From: Desulfobulbus alkaliphilus
GTDB taxonomy: Bacteria > Desulfobacterota > Desulfobulbia > Desulfobulbales > Desulfobulbaceae
Reading direction: 5' to 3'
NCBI RefSeq assembly: GCF_016918545.1
Contig: NZ_JAFFQC010000031.1
Coordinates: 1 to 39,532 of the forward strand
Length of the DNA stretch: 39,532 nucleotides
Shown: one piece after another, positions 1 to 11,097 of the stretch
Position numbering within the stretch: position 1 is the stretch's first letter
Layout: the number at the start of each line of letters is the position of its first letter
The notes under the pieces: model-generated
What the model saw: only the letters and a program-made list of their open reading frames with translations
Told to the model about the DNA's origin: nothing
Databases searched by the model: none
Translations under genes and position numbers: made by a program

Positions 1-244
1 GCCGGACGGATAACTCCGCCCTGAAAACAAGATTTTCGCCGGTTTTTCCGGTGAAAACAAGAGCACCGAGCATGAATCCTTTTTTTATGGAAGAAATCAG
101 GCCGGGCTTAAACGAAATGGACGAAAAATAAAACGCTACCCCTTCAAAGCGGGAGCAGCTGACTTCCACCTGGTAACGGGGAGCGGAAAATCGGGGTCCG
201 GGATAGGCAACAACATTATCGGTGGCTAGGAGTTTTGTGAGATT
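1..244 (-). pseudogene. Remnant of an MCE-system auxiliary lipoprotein (PqiC/YmbA-like), partial
   Basis: Read on the minus strand, in a different frame from the neighbouring permease ORF, this stretch stays open to the window edge. It gives a segment starting NLTKLLATDNVVAYPG and continuing through YQVEVSCSRFEG. That pattern resembles the ABC_trans_aux (PqiC-type) lipoproteins encoded after MCE proteins. The later part (FTGKTGENLVFRAEL) could be the following strand of the same fold, but the middle does not fit well. No start codon or lipobox is present. It overlaps the end of the upstream ORF by about 19 nt in another frame. I read it as a decayed gene fragment; the family call is inferred from short motifs. 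A 10-bp hairpin (33-42 with 48-57) lies inside it. Confidence 0.4.
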
Positions 245-1491
245 GCAATAAGGCCAGGATCGCTGCAATGGAATTGCACTTCTGTCTTAGGGTAAAAATC
301 AAGATCAATATAGAGTGTACCAAGGAGCAGACTGCCGAGCCTGAGTTGTGCCCGCAACCCCTGGTCGATCAGCTGCTGTATTCGTGTGGCGGCATCTTCT
401 GCCGACGAGGGCGTCGACTCGCTGAGGGACGGAGCGGGATGCTGTTCGATATCCACCGCCAGGGCAGAGCGGCCGCACTGCATGCCACGGAGGCAACCGG
501 CAAAAGCGATCAATACTCCAAACACCGAACTCTTCAGCAGGCCATGACCGAAATGATGCAGTTCGATGGCGCTTCGGGTCTGATGTATGTACTCGATCAG
601 CGCCAGGTCGAGCATGGTGATGCCGATAATCGAGCCGCCAAGGATACCCATCAGGTTAGCGAAAACGCAAAGCAGGGGCAGCATGAGCATCAGGGCCAGC
701 ATGCGGGGCAGGACCAGAAAACCCACGGGTGAGATACCCATGGTCCGCAGGGCATCAATCTCCTCGTTGACCTGCATGGTGCCCAGTTGAGCTGCATAGG
801 CGGCCCCGATTCTCCCGGCGATGATAACACCGCTCATCAGGGCACCCATTTCCATGACCATCCCCAGTCCGACCAGGTTGGCGACATAAATCTGGGCACC
901 GAACATCTGCAATTGAACCGCACCGACAAAGGCAAGGATAACACCCACCAGCACGGCAATGAGAGAAACAATGGGCAGGGATTCGATACCGCAGTTCTGG
1001 ACAAAATAGAAGAAATCCCGAGGGCGGAAAGGCGGCTTGCCTCTGAGGAGCAGCAGCAGCTGCTGGACAATTTCACCGGTAAATGCGGCCACTTCCCTGA
1101 TAAGGGCTACCAGATCGATAACAAAGCGACCGATGCCGGTCACCAGCGAATCCTGCCGAACCTGTTCATAGGTCACTTTTTCCGGCACCACCGCGGCCAG
1201 GGTCAGCAGTCGTTGCACACCCTGAGGCAGGCCACTTAATTCCACGCTGATCCCACGTTTTCGGGCCGCGTCGATAACGTATTTCAGGAACACCGGCAGC
1301 CCTGTGTCCCAGTCGGTGAGGTGGACCGTGACAAAAGTAAGTCGTTGCACGGACTCGTCCATGGCGGAGAGCAAAGGCGCCGAAGGCGTCAAGCCGGTTT
1401 TCAGGGTCCAGGCACCAGCAAGGCTGACTGCCAGATGACCTGGCTGGGTCTGCTGAAAGGAGAGAAGAGGGGAGGGTTGGTCTGGCGGCAT
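226..1491 (-). CDS. STAS-MlaE permease fused to an MCE-protein fragment (chimeric, probably non-functional)
   Basis: Residues about 1-115 form a STAS-like domain and about 130-346 an MlaE-type permease of a phospholipid ABC importer; the family hallmark GCLRGMQCGRSA ends at residue 343. Intact MlaE proteins continue through one more membrane segment. Here, from about residue 347, the sequence switches to a soluble segment with IQQLIDQGLRAQLRLGSLL and LYIDLDFYP, typical of PqiB/MlaD-type MCE substrate-binding proteins. The MlaF ATPase gene normally lying between permease and MCE gene is absent. An in-frame deletion joining mlaE to the mce gene explains this best. The protein would lack its last transmembrane helix and its ATPase partner. 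No clear Shine-Dalgarno precedes the ATG. A chimeric assembly join cannot be excluded. Confidence 0.75.
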   Translation of the reverse strand: MPPDQPSPLLSFQQTQPGHLAVSLAGAWTLKTGLTPSAPLLSAMDESVQRLTFVTVHLTDWDTGLPVFLKYVIDAARKRGISVELSGLPQGVQRLLTLAAVVPEKVTYEQVRQDSLVTGIGRFVIDLVALIREVAAFTGEIVQQLLLLLRGKPPFRPRDFFYFVQNCGIESLPIVSLIAVLVGVILAFVGAVQLQMFGAQIYVANLVGLGMVMEMGALMSGVIIAGRIGAAYAAQLGTMQVNEEIDALRTMGISPVGFLVLPRMLALMLMLPLLCVFANLMGILGGSIIGITMLDLALIEYIHQTRSAIELHHFGHGLLKSSVFGVLIAFAGCLRGMQCGRSALAVDIEQHPAPSLSESTPSSAEDAATRIQQLIDQGLRAQLRLGSLLLGTLYIDLDFYPKTEVQFHCSDPGLIAISQNS

Positions 1492-1767
1492 GATTTTTCA
1501 GCGCGGATGGTGCAGTGATGTGCGTGGGGTGTTTGCGCCACCTGAACAGGCCTGCTCTGCATGTCTGGGGCAGGGGGCTTGTGGTCCGGGAGATCGCAGA
1601 GCGACATGGTTTGTGTTCCGAGAGCCGGAGGGAGCCGGTATCAGGTCACAACAACTGTGATGGTAGAATAAAGATGGTTTTTGTACAAGAAAAAAGGGAG
1701 AGAGCTAAGATCATGCAGAGCAGCGTTCAAGGTGCTGCTGTCGGGAAGCAGGTGGTGTCGGCGCGAA
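1492..1767. other. Intergenic stretch between rubredoxin and MlaE-like ORF
   Basis: Apart from the candidate promoter at 1660-1688 I see no gene, RNA or repeat here. The short open frames have no family resemblance. Confidence 0.5.
1660..1688 (-). promoter_or_regulatory. Candidate sigma-70 promoter reading toward the MlaE-like ORF
   Basis: On the minus strand a TTGTAC -35 box (1683-1688) is followed after 17 nt by a TACCAT -10 box (1660-1665). It lies about 170 nt upstream of the permease start in a stretch without genes. Sequence match only. Confidence 0.3.
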
Positions 1768-1801
1768 CCGCAGGCCGCCTTCACTTCCAGGCGGCCTGCG
1801 G
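1768..1801 (-). terminator. Hairpin downstream of rubredoxin
   Basis: A perfect 12-bp GC-rich inverted repeat (1768-1779 with 1790-1801, loop 10 nt) begins about 9 nt after the rubredoxin stop codon. No T-run follows on the minus strand, so it may be a Rho-assisted or mRNA-stabilising structure rather than a classic intrinsic terminator. Confidence 0.55.
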
Positions 1802-1809
1802 AGTGAAAA

Positions 1810-1968
1810 TCAGTCGACGGGATAAAAATATTCCTTTTCCGCGCCGCACTTGGGGCAGACCCAGTTATCGGGAAGATCGGCGAAAGCTGTTCCCGGCGGG
1901 ACATTGTTCTCGTAATCACCTTCGGCGGGGTCATAGATATACCCGCAGGGGCATTCCATCTTCTGCAT
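1810..1968 (-). CDS. Rubredoxin (52 aa) with a C-x-C first knuckle
   Basis: This is a small one-iron electron carrier of the cytoplasm, which in anaerobes commonly passes electrons to oxygen- or superoxide-detoxifying enzymes. The core [21 protein letters not shown], the [12 protein letters not shown] second knuckle (C39, C42) and the 52-residue length are typical. The first knuckle reads E-C6-P-C8-G, one residue between the cysteines, where most rubredoxins have C-x-x-C-G. Start: ATG with AAGGAG 8 nt upstream. It is flanked by a strong downstream hairpin and by a MITE-like element about 190 bp upstream, so it appears to be a single-gene unit. The redox partner cannot be deduced from the neighbours. 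Confidence 0.93.
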   Translation of the reverse strand: MQKMECPCGYIYDPAEGDYENNVPPGTAFADLPDNWVCPKCGAEKEYFYPVD

Positions 1969-2156
1969 GTCGGTTTCTCCTTGTTAAAGCGGGTTGGTTG
2001 GTCTTGGTACACGTCATCCTGGTTCCAGCAGCATGCGAAAAGTCTGCTGTTCGCTTCGCAAAAGAAGCAAGAAGTAATGATCGGACAAATTATCGTTTTT
2101 TTTTGCTCAGGACAAGGAAAAGCTCTGTAAATGATAAAGATTCTCTTTCGCACAAA

Positions 2157-2374
2157 CCTGGATCCCTGCGCGTTGGTCCGTGCGTCTGCTTTATTTTTTC
2201 GGACCGTTCGGTGAAAGGGCACTGTATCGGCCGGGTACAGCCAATGGAGATGTCGTGTGGACGGATGCCCCGAAGGGCGGCTGGTGAAGGGTAGTATCAA
2301 GGATTCCGCTGCAATTACAATATGATTACTTTACTGATAGATAAAAACCAGGGTCCAGCCGACACGGATTCAGG
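2157..2374 (-). mobile_element. MITE-like element, full-length copy (copy 1)
   Basis: This 218-bp element has ends CCTGGATCC and GGATTCAGG, the terminal inverted repeats of the family, and carries the internal hairpin at 2176-2262. Flanking pentamers are ACAAA (2152-2156) and ACAAG (2375-2379), a 4/5 target-site duplication. No coding potential. It lies between rubredoxin and the rplU promoter region. Confidence 0.85.
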
Positions 2375-2457
2375 ACAAGTTGTACCTGGCGAGTATGGCG
2401 ACCCACGGGGATATTCTGGTTTTTTCAGGAACAGGGCCAGTGAAGCTAAGAAAAATC

Positions 2458-2487
2458 TTGACAGTATTCGGTCAAATGAAGTTAAAT
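2458..2487 (+). promoter_or_regulatory. Candidate promoter of rplU-rpmA
   Basis: A consensus TTGACA (2458-2463) is followed after 18 nt by TTAAAT (2482-2487). It lies about 65 nt upstream of the rplU start and downstream of MITE copy 1. Confidence 0.45.
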
Positions 2488-2551
2488 TATGAATTCTGTA
2501 GCAGATTATTTCGTTGAATATATTCACTTGAGGATAGAGAGGAGGAGTCGC

Positions 2552-2863
2552 ATGTATGCAATAGTTCGAACCGGCGGCAAACAATATCAGGTTGAGGCCG
2601 GCGACACACTTCGCGTTGAAAAACTTCTGGGCGAAGTCGGCGACACGGTGGAGTTGGCGGATGTTCTCCTCGTGGTGGACGGCGAAAGCGTCACAATCGG
2701 TCAGCCTAAAGTCGATGGCGCCAAGGTGGTCGCCAAAATCGTCGAGCAGGGTCGACATAAGAAAATCATCGTTTTCAAGAAAAAACGACGTAAGGGATAT
2801 CAGGTGAAAAAAGGGCATCGCCAGATGTACACTGCCTTGAACATCGAGACGATCTCAGCATAA
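2552..2863 (+). CDS. rplU: 50S ribosomal protein L21
   Basis: The 103-residue protein begins [18 protein letters not shown] and contains [17 protein letters not shown], both hallmarks of bL21, a 23S rRNA-binding protein of the large subunit. I chose the ATG at 2552 because GGAGGAG sits 4 nt upstream and the product has the family's usual N-terminus; a longer frame starting at 2489 would add a non-conserved extension. It is the first gene of the cluster, 30 nt before rpmA, the standard bacterial arrangement. Confidence 0.97.
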   Translation: MYAIVRTGGKQYQVEAGDTLRVEKLLGEVGDTVELADVLLVVDGESVTIGQPKVDGAKVVAKIVEQGRHKKIIVFKKKRRKGYQVKKGHRQMYTALNIETISA

Positions 2864-2893
2864 ACGGCTAACTGAATTACCGGAGAAAAAAGC

Positions 2894-3151
2894 ATGGCAC
2901 ATAAAAAAGCAGGCGGCAGTTCGCGTAACGGTCGCGACAGCGCGGGACAAAGGCGCGGAGTGAAACGTTTCGGCGGCCAGGTGGTTCGAGCCGGCAATAT
3001 TCTGGTGCGTCAACTGGGTACTGTTATTCATCCCGGCACCAATGTCGGATGCGGTCGGGATTACACCCTGTTTGCGAAAATTGACGGCACGGTTCAGTAT
3101 GAATCGTTTGGACGCAACAAAAAACGAGTCTCCGTGTATCCCGCCGAATAG
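2894..3151 (+). CDS. rpmA: 50S ribosomal protein L27
   Basis: The 85-residue protein starts [16 protein letters not shown], the conserved bL27 N-terminus that reaches the peptidyl-transferase centre, and includes [18 protein letters not shown]. The N-terminus starts directly at Ala-His-Lys, without the cleavable extension found in Firmicutes. A GGAG motif lies about 8 nt before the ATG. A strong terminator follows 40 nt after the stop, so most transcripts of the L21-L27 pair probably end there. Confidence 0.97.
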   Translation: MAHKKAGGSSRNGRDSAGQRRGVKRFGGQVVRAGNILVRQLGTVIHPGTNVGCGRDYTLFAKIDGTVQYESFGRNKKRVSVYPAE

Positions 3152-3191
3152 GCTTTACTCCTTCGGAGGCGCTGTCAGCTGGCACAGGTAC

Positions 3192-5453
<2,262 letters not shown>

Positions 5454-5466
5454 GATTTTTTTGTTC

Positions 5467-5578
5467 CCTGAATGCGTGACGGCTGAACTGTTGTTTGGAA
5501 TATATCTTGCTGTCATCAGATTAAAATTGCAGCAGAATCCTTGAAAATACCCTTCACCAGCCGCCCTACGGATCCAGG
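5467..5578 (+). mobile_element. MITE-like element, short copy (copy 2)
   Basis: This 112-bp copy starts CCTGAATGCGTGA, ends ACGGATCCAGG, and lacks the internal hairpin. It is flanked on both sides by the exact pentamer TGTTC (5462-5466 and 5579-5583), a clear target-site duplication. It lies in the proB-proA gap. Confidence 0.87.
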
Positions 5579-5838
5579 TGTTCTGAATAGGGGCGCAGGG
5601 GCGGATGGTACCGCGGGCAGAGAGGTACTCCTGCGAGGATTGTATTGCCCGTGCGCAACAGAGAGTCAGGGGAGAGAGAGCCGTTTTCTGAAGGGGCATG
5701 AGTTGAAGAGCCGCTCAACAGTCCGGGGGATTACGTCCGAAGAGCCGCATATTCTTCAGGATTAGCTTCGATCATTTTTTTAAAAACGTTCGCTCTTCAG
5801 CGGCGAAGGGCATCGCACAGTAGAGGAGAATTGAAGCA
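5579..5838. other. Remainder of the proB-proA gap
   Basis: I see no gene, tRNA or family repeat here. The only recognisable signal is the GAGGAG ribosome-binding site of proA at its end. Confidence 0.5.
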
Positions 5839-7104
5839 ATGGAGCGAGAGCAGATAGAGGCTGCGGTTCTGGAGATGGTGCACAAGGCAAAGGCTGCGGC
5901 CAGAGTTATCGCAGCTATGCCGGCAGCCCTGAAAAATCAGATCCTGATCGATATCGGCGAAGACCTCAAGGCCAGGCAGCACTTCATCAGGGCCGAAAAC
6001 GATCTCGACAGGGTTGCGGCTGAACAGAAAGGCCTTTCCACCGCTATGCTCAATCGGCTGGAAATAACCGAGCAGGGTATAACTGACATGGTGCAGGGGC
6101 TGCGGGAAGTAGCGGCCCTTGAGGATCCGGTGGGTGAAATCAGCGAAATGCGCCGCAGGCCCAGCGGCATCACCGTTGGTCGCATGCGGGTGCCGCTGGG
6201 AGTCATCCTGATGATTTATGAATCTCGTCCCAATGTCACCATCGACTCGGCGGCCCTGTGTCTCAAGGCCGGCAATGCTGTCATTCTCCGCGGCGGTTCC
6301 GAAGCCCTTCACTCCAATCTGGCCCTGGCCGGAATCATCCAGGAGGTCCTGACCAAGCACGGGGTTGATCCCGCGGTGGTCCAGGTCCTTGGGTTCACCG
6401 ATCGTGAGGGAATAGATTTCCTGCTTCAGCAGGAGGAATATATCGATCTGGTTATTCCCCGGGGCGGCGAAGGCCTGATCCGGGCTGTGACCGAGAAATC
6501 CCGCATCCCGGTTTTGAAACACTACAAAGGGGTCTGTCACGCCTTTATCGACGAAGATGCTGATCTGGATATGGCGATGCGCATTGTCGTCAATGGCAAA
6601 GTGCAACGTCCCGGTGTCTGCAATGCCCTGGAAGGGCTGTTGGTCCATAAAAAAACTGCAGATTCTTTTCTCCCCGAAGCAACCCAGGCCTTGAAAAAAG
6701 AAGGTGTCCGTCTCCTGGGTTGCAGCCGTAGCTGTCAACTCAGCAACTTGATTGAGCCGGCGGCAGAGAGTGATTGGGGAACGGAATTCCTCGATCTGAT
6801 ACTGGTGGTCAAGGTGGTGGCCGATATGGATGAAGCCATGGCCTATATCGACCGGTACGGATCCCGCCACACCGAAACCATTGTCACCCGTTCCTACGAG
6901 CGCAGCCAGCGGTTTCTGCGCGAGGTCGATGCTTCCGCGGTCATGGTCAACGCCTCCACCCGCTTCAATGACGGTGGCCAGTTCGGCCTGGGCGCCGAGA
7001 TCGGTATTTCCACCACCAAACTCCACGCCTACGGTCCGATGGGCCTCAAGGAGTTGACCACTCGAAAGTTCATCGTCTTCGGGGCTGGAGAAGTGCGTGG
7101 TTGA
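5839..7104 (+). CDS. proA: Gamma-glutamyl phosphate reductase
   Basis: ProA reduces gamma-glutamyl phosphate with NADPH to glutamate-5-semialdehyde, the second step of proline synthesis; it works directly with ProB. The 421-residue length is standard for this aldehyde-dehydrogenase-superfamily enzyme. Visible motifs are YESRPNVTIDSAALCLKAGN, ILRGGSEA and the catalytic cysteine (C261) in RPGVCNALE. The C-terminal GLGAEIGISTTKLHAYGPMG is strongly conserved. The ATG has GAGGAG about 8 nt upstream. nadD begins 4 nt after its stop codon. Confidence 0.97.
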   Translation: MEREQIEAAVLEMVHKAKAAARVIAAMPAALKNQILIDIGEDLKARQHFIRAENDLDRVAAEQKGLSTAMLNRLEITEQGITDMVQGLREVAALEDPVGEISEMRRRPSGITVGRMRVPLGVILMIYESRPNVTIDSAALCLKAGNAVILRGGSEALHSNLALAGIIQEVLTKHGVDPAVVQVLGFTDREGIDFLLQQEEYIDLVIPRGGEGLIRAVTEKSRIPVLKHYKGVCHAFIDEDADLDMAMRIVVNGKVQRPGVCNALEGLLVHKKTADSFLPEATQALKKEGVRLLGCSRSCQLSNLIEPAAESDWGTEFLDLILVVKVVADMDEAMAYIDRYGSRHTETIVTRSYERSQRFLREVDASAVMVNASTRFNDGGQFGLGAEIGISTTKLHAYGPMGLKELTTRKFIVFGAGEVRG

Positions 7105-7107
7105 CCC

Positions 7108-7785
7108 GTGACCGTCAGCGAAGGACAGTATCGCATCGGCCTGTTCGGAGGGACTTTCGATCCCGTGCATAAGGGGCACCTCCTCCTTGCCCGCCTTGTT
7201 CTGGATCGTTGCCGGCTCAATACGCTGCTTTTCATTCCGGCGCCGCAGCCGCCGCATAAACGGCAACCCCTTGTGTCCTTTGGCCATCGGGCCGCCATGC
7301 TTACAGCGGCCTTGGCCGATTGGCCGGAGCGGCATGGAATGGAGCTATCACTGATTGAAGCAAGCCTGCCGGCGCCTTCCTACACCATCAACACCGTGGA
7401 AGCCCTGCGTCAGCAATATGGTCCCCAGCGTTTTCTACTGGTCATCGGTGCCGATTCACTGCTGGATTTACCCCAGTGGCACCGTGCTCCGGAACTTCTC
7501 AATTTGATCAGCCTGATAGTTGTCCAGCGCGATGCCATCGAAAGGGAAGCCATAGAGAAAACACTCCGTACCCTGGACCCTCATTGTGCCTGGAATGAGG
7601 AATTGCAACTCTGGCAAGGGACGGGGGAATATGCTGTCGAATTTCTTGCCGATGTCGAGTTGCCGGTCTCGTCCTCAGCCATCAGAGAAGATCTGTTGCA
7701 GGGCAGATCGCCGGACATGCTGCCCGCAGCTGTTCTGGCTTATATCAAGCGGCACCATCTCTACGGCTGGTTGTCCCAAGCATGA
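7108..7785 (+). CDS. nadD: Nicotinate-nucleotide adenylyltransferase
   Basis: NadD transfers AMP from ATP to nicotinic acid mononucleotide, forming deamido-NAD in NAD synthesis. The nucleotidyltransferase signature GLFGGTFDPVHKGHL is near the N-terminus, and VSSSAIREDL matches the C-terminal ISSTxIR motif. The 225-residue length is typical. The start appears to be GTG at 7108, 3 nt after the proA stop, with no strong Shine-Dalgarno, suggesting translational coupling. In many proA-nadD clusters rsfS follows; here the next gene is an endonuclease-helicase fusion that overlaps the nadD stop by 4 nt. Confidence 0.95.
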   Translation: MTVSEGQYRIGLFGGTFDPVHKGHLLLARLVLDRCRLNTLLFIPAPQPPHKRQPLVSFGHRAAMLTAALADWPERHGMELSLIEASLPAPSYTINTVEALRQQYGPQRFLLVIGADSLLDLPQWHRAPELLNLISLIVVQRDAIEREAIEKTLRTLDPHCAWNEELQLWQGTGEYAVEFLADVELPVSSSAIREDLLQGRSPDMLPAAVLAYIKRHHLYGWLSQA

Positions 7786-10700
7786 AGTATTATGCCGATC
7801 TCCATATTCATTCCCATTTTTCCCGGGCGACGAGCAAATCCAGTCACCTGTTTGGACTGGCTGCCTGGGCTGCGGTCAAGGGTATCCAGGTGGTGGGGAC
7901 CGGCGATTTTACCCACCCGGGATGGTTCGCCCACCTCCACGAGTGCCTTGAACCCGCCGAACCCGGTTTTTTCCGCCTGAAAAAAGACTCCGGACGTGAT
8001 TATCAACAGTTTCTGCCGCCGGAAACAGGGCTCGCCGTTCCCCCTGAGTCCACCCGTTTTGTGCTCAGTGCCGAGGTAAGCTCCATTTACAAACGCGGCG
8101 GTCAGGTCCGCAAGGTCCACAACCTGCTTTATGCTCCGGATTTCGAATCGGTCCGCCGGATCAACAGGATTCTGGCGACCATCGGCAATATCGCCTCCGA
8201 TGGCCGACCCATCCTGGGACTCGATTCCCGTGATCTGCTCGAGATTCTTCTTGAGCAGGCCCCGGAAGGTTTTCTGGTTCCGGCGCATGTCTGGACACCC
8301 TGGTTTTCCCTGTTCGGCTCCAAATCGGGGTTTGACCGAATTGAAGAGTGCTTTGCTGATCTCAGTGACCATGTTTTTGCCCTGGAAACCGGTCTTTCTT
8401 CAGATCCGGAAATGAACCGTTTCATTTCCAGTCTGGATCGTTTCACCTTGATGTCCAATTCTGATTGCCATTCGCCGGCCAAATTGGGCAGGGAAGCCAA
8501 TGTGTTCACCACCGGCTTTGATTATTTTTCTCTCCGCCAGGCACTGCGGCATCCTGTCGGTGCTGATGGTCAACAGGCCTTTGCCGCCACCATCGAATTT
8601 TATCCGGAAGAGGGGAAATACCACGGCGACGGTCATCGCAAGTGTGGTGTCTATCTTGAGCCGGCTGAAACCCGCAGCCTGAACAGCCTCTGTCCGCGGT
8701 GCGGCAAACCTCTGACCATCGGGGTTCTCCACCGGGTGATGGAATTGGCGGATCGTCATCAGCCCCTTTATCCACCAGGCAGTCCTGATGTGCACAGTCT
8801 CATCCCTCTCCAGGAATTGATTGGCGAACTGCTTGACTGTGGTCCGGCCACGAAAAGGGCGACGCAAGGGTATTCACGCCTTATCAACACCTTCGGATCC
8901 GAAGTGCAACTGCTTCTCGACATCCCCATCGATGAGATCAAGGGTAAAGGATATCCACTGGTGGCTGAAGCCGTGGAACGGGTGCGCACCAACCGGGTCA
9001 TCCGTCAACCCGGCTATGACGGTGAGTTCGGCGTGATCAAGGTGTTTTCCGAGGGCGAACGAGCCGAGCTCAGCGGTCAGAAGCATCTATTCGGGCCGAC
9101 AGTTGGCAAGCGATCGCTGCAAAAGAGGACCAGGCGGGATATGGATCCTGTTTCGCCCGGGAAAAAGACATCCTCCGGTTCGGTGGCTGCAAAGGGATTG
9201 AATGATGAGCAGCTGCGGGCGGTGGAGAGCACTGCTGCCCGGATTGTTGTCCAGGCTGGACCCGGTACGGGTAAAACCCACACCCTGGTCAATCGGGCGC
9301 AGCGGACGGCTCTGCAGTCCTCCCTGCCCTGCACGGTCATCACCTTTACCAACAAGGCTGCAGCGGAGGCCCGAGAGCGTATCCAGGCTGTGCCTGCCGT
9401 CAGCGGAACAGAAATACTGGTGGCCACTTTTCACAGCTACTGCCTGCGGCAGCTGCGCCGAATACATCCTCAAGTACGGGTGGTTATGCCGGAGGAGCGG
9501 GCCATCATCCTGGAGGAACTGTTTCCGGATGAGACCGGTCCAGGCCTGCGCGAACTGGCTGAAGCGATATCCCGGACCCTCGGTCAGTCCGGCTGTACTG
9601 CCATCGATGGTCCAATACGCCGATATCATCAGGCGCTGGAAGAGCGGACCTTGATCGACATCGATGCAGTGGTGCCCCGCACGGTGGAACTTCTGCGGCA
9701 GGGGGGAGCGCCGGCAGCCGCCATTCGATCCGCCACCGGGCATCTCTTTATCGACGAATTGCAGGATGTCAATCAGGCCCAGTACGACCTGGTCGCCCTG
9801 CTTACGGCCACATCCACCGTCTTTGCCATCGGCGATCCTGATCAGGCCATTTACGGATTCCGCGGCGCGGATCCGCAGCGTTTTCAAGCCTTTGTCGACG
9901 AATTTGCCGCCGAGTATCACCAGCTGGTCGTCAACTACCGCAGTGGTGCCACCCTGATCAAAGCCGCTGAACACCTCATTGACCACAATCCCCACCCGTT
10001 GCCCAAATCGGCCATGCAGCCTCGCAATACGCATTCCGGTGCCTTGCATGTCCAATCCTGTGACCATCCTGAAGACGAAGCCGCCTTCGTTGCTGATCAG
10101 ATTGAGCTGCAACTGGGAGGAACCTCGCATCGTGGTCTGTACCGGTTCGATCATACCGGAAGCGATGTTGTTTCATTCCGTGATATCGGCGTACTCTACA
10201 GAACGTCCCGGCAGGCAGAGGTCATCGGCAATGTGCTCACCAAGCGAGGGATCCCATTTCAGCTGGTCGATCTCGACGCGTATTATACCAAAGGCGAGTG
10301 CCGGTACCTCTACTGCTGGATGCTGCTGTTGGCCGGCCAGGCCACGGTCGATGACCTTCTCTTCCTTTTCGGATGGGAAAGGGGTGTTGGCAGGCAGACA
10401 TTGCGGCGTATACGGAGGACTCTGCTTGCTTCCCGGTCTGCCGAAACCCTTGATGGTGCCGATCTGGCGAGGATTCTCGAGGAGAAAAGCTCTGCCCACG
10501 TTCTGCAGAGATTCAGCGCACTCCATGCGGAGATGAGGGTCATTCAGATTGACGGTCAGAGTGTGGAAACACTCCTGGTCCCACTGATCAGATACTATGG
10601 GTTGAATGCACAGCAGATCGAAATACAGCGTTTCGTGCAGATGGCACTGACTTTTGGCTCCTCGGTGGCCTCTTTTGCCACCCATCTCCGGGGATTCAGT

Positions 10701-11096
10701 GATGGCGTAGTGTATGATCAACGGGCCGAAGCGGTGACCCTGTCCACGCTTCATGCCGCCAAGGGACTGGAGTTTCCGGTGGTCTTCATTGTCGGTCTCG
10801 AAGAGGGTCTCCTGCCGCTGGCGCTGTGGTCCTCTGGAGATGATGACCCGGTGCGCAAGGCCGCCCATCTGGAAGAAGAGCGCCGGTTGCTGTATGTCGG
10901 CATGACCCGTGCCATTGCCACCCTCTACCTGACCTGGTGCCGGATGCGCACTGATCGGCAGGTCAATGGAAGCGAGGGTCTGTCTTCACGTTTTCTGGAT
11001 GAACTGCCCCAATCCTTTTTCTCCCCCTCTCCCACCTTCCAGGCGATGAACCCCAAGGGGAGGCCTTTCCGTCGACAACTTTCTCTTTTTTCCTGA
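7782..11096 (+). CDS. Endonuclease Q-like PHP domain fused to a UvrD/Rep-type helicase
   Basis: Residues about 1-420 resemble the PHP-fold endonuclease Q family, which nicks DNA 5' of deaminated or abasic bases. They show D6-L-H8-I-H10 metal ligands, SNSDCHS near 225, and a cysteine cluster (about C288, then CPRC near 304) expected to bind zinc. After a basic linker, residues about 468-1104 form a superfamily-1A helicase: [11 protein letters not shown]-motif, Walker A GPGTGKT at 493-499, DE box at 658-659, [23 protein letters not shown] and YVGMTRA. The joined activities suggest a single-polypeptide repair enzyme that incises damaged DNA and unwinds the nick; that is inference. The ATG overlaps the nadD stop, and a histidine kinase starts 1 nt after its own stop. 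Confidence 0.9.
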   Translation: MKYYADLHIHSHFSRATSKSSHLFGLAAWAAVKGIQVVGTGDFTHPGWFAHLHECLEPAEPGFFRLKKDSGRDYQQFLPPETGLAVPPESTRFVLSAEVSSIYKRGGQVRKVHNLLYAPDFESVRRINRILATIGNIASDGRPILGLDSRDLLEILLEQAPEGFLVPAHVWTPWFSLFGSKSGFDRIEECFADLSDHVFALETGLSSDPEMNRFISSLDRFTLMSNSDCHSPAKLGREANVFTTGFDYFSLRQALRHPVGADGQQAFAATIEFYPEEGKYHGDGHRKCGVYLEPAETRSLNSLCPRCGKPLTIGVLHRVMELADRHQPLYPPGSPDVHSLIPLQELIGELLDCGPATKRATQGYSRLINTFGSEVQLLLDIPIDEIKGKGYPLVAEAVERVRTNRVIRQPGYDGEFGVIKVFSEGERAELSGQKHLFGPTVGKRSLQKRTRRDMDPVSPGKKTSSGSVAAKGLNDEQLRAVESTAARIVVQAGPGTGKTHTLVNRAQRTALQSSLPCTVITFTNKAAAEARERIQAVPAVSGTEILVATFHSYCLRQLRRIHPQVRVVMPEERAIILEELFPDETGPGLRELAEAISRTLGQSGCTAIDGPIRRYHQALEERTLIDIDAVVPRTVELLRQGGAPAAAIRSATGHLFIDELQDVNQAQYDLVALLTATSTVFAIGDPDQAIYGFRGADPQRFQAFVDEFAAEYHQLVVNYRSGATLIKAAEHLIDHNPHPLPKSAMQPRNTHSGALHVQSCDHPEDEAAFVADQIELQLGGTSHRGLYRFDHTGSDVVSFRDIGVLYRTSRQAEVIGNVLTKRGIPFQLVDLDAYYTKGECRYLYCWMLLLAGQATVDDLLFLFGWERGVGRQTLRRIRRTLLASRSAETLDGADLARILEEKSSAHVLQRFSALHAEMRVIQIDGQSVETLLVPLIRYYGLNAQQIEIQRFVQMALTFGSSVASFATHLRGFSDGVVYDQRAEAVTLSTLHAAKGLEFPVVFIVGLEEGLLPLALWSSGDDDPVRKAAHLEEERRLLYVGMTRAIATLYLTWCRMRTDRQVNGSEGLSSRFLDELPQSFFSPSPTFQAMNPKGRPFRRQLSLFS

Positions 11097-11097
11097 C

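Noticed and set aside
5797-7335. 512-aa open frame on the minus strand opposite proA and nadD
   Set aside because: It is the antisense shadow of two clearly conserved genes, has no family motifs and crosses the proA-nadD boundary.
9087-10154. 355-aa minus-strand frame opposite the helicase domain of the fusion protein
   Set aside because: It has no recognisable motifs and overlaps the conserved helicase domain.
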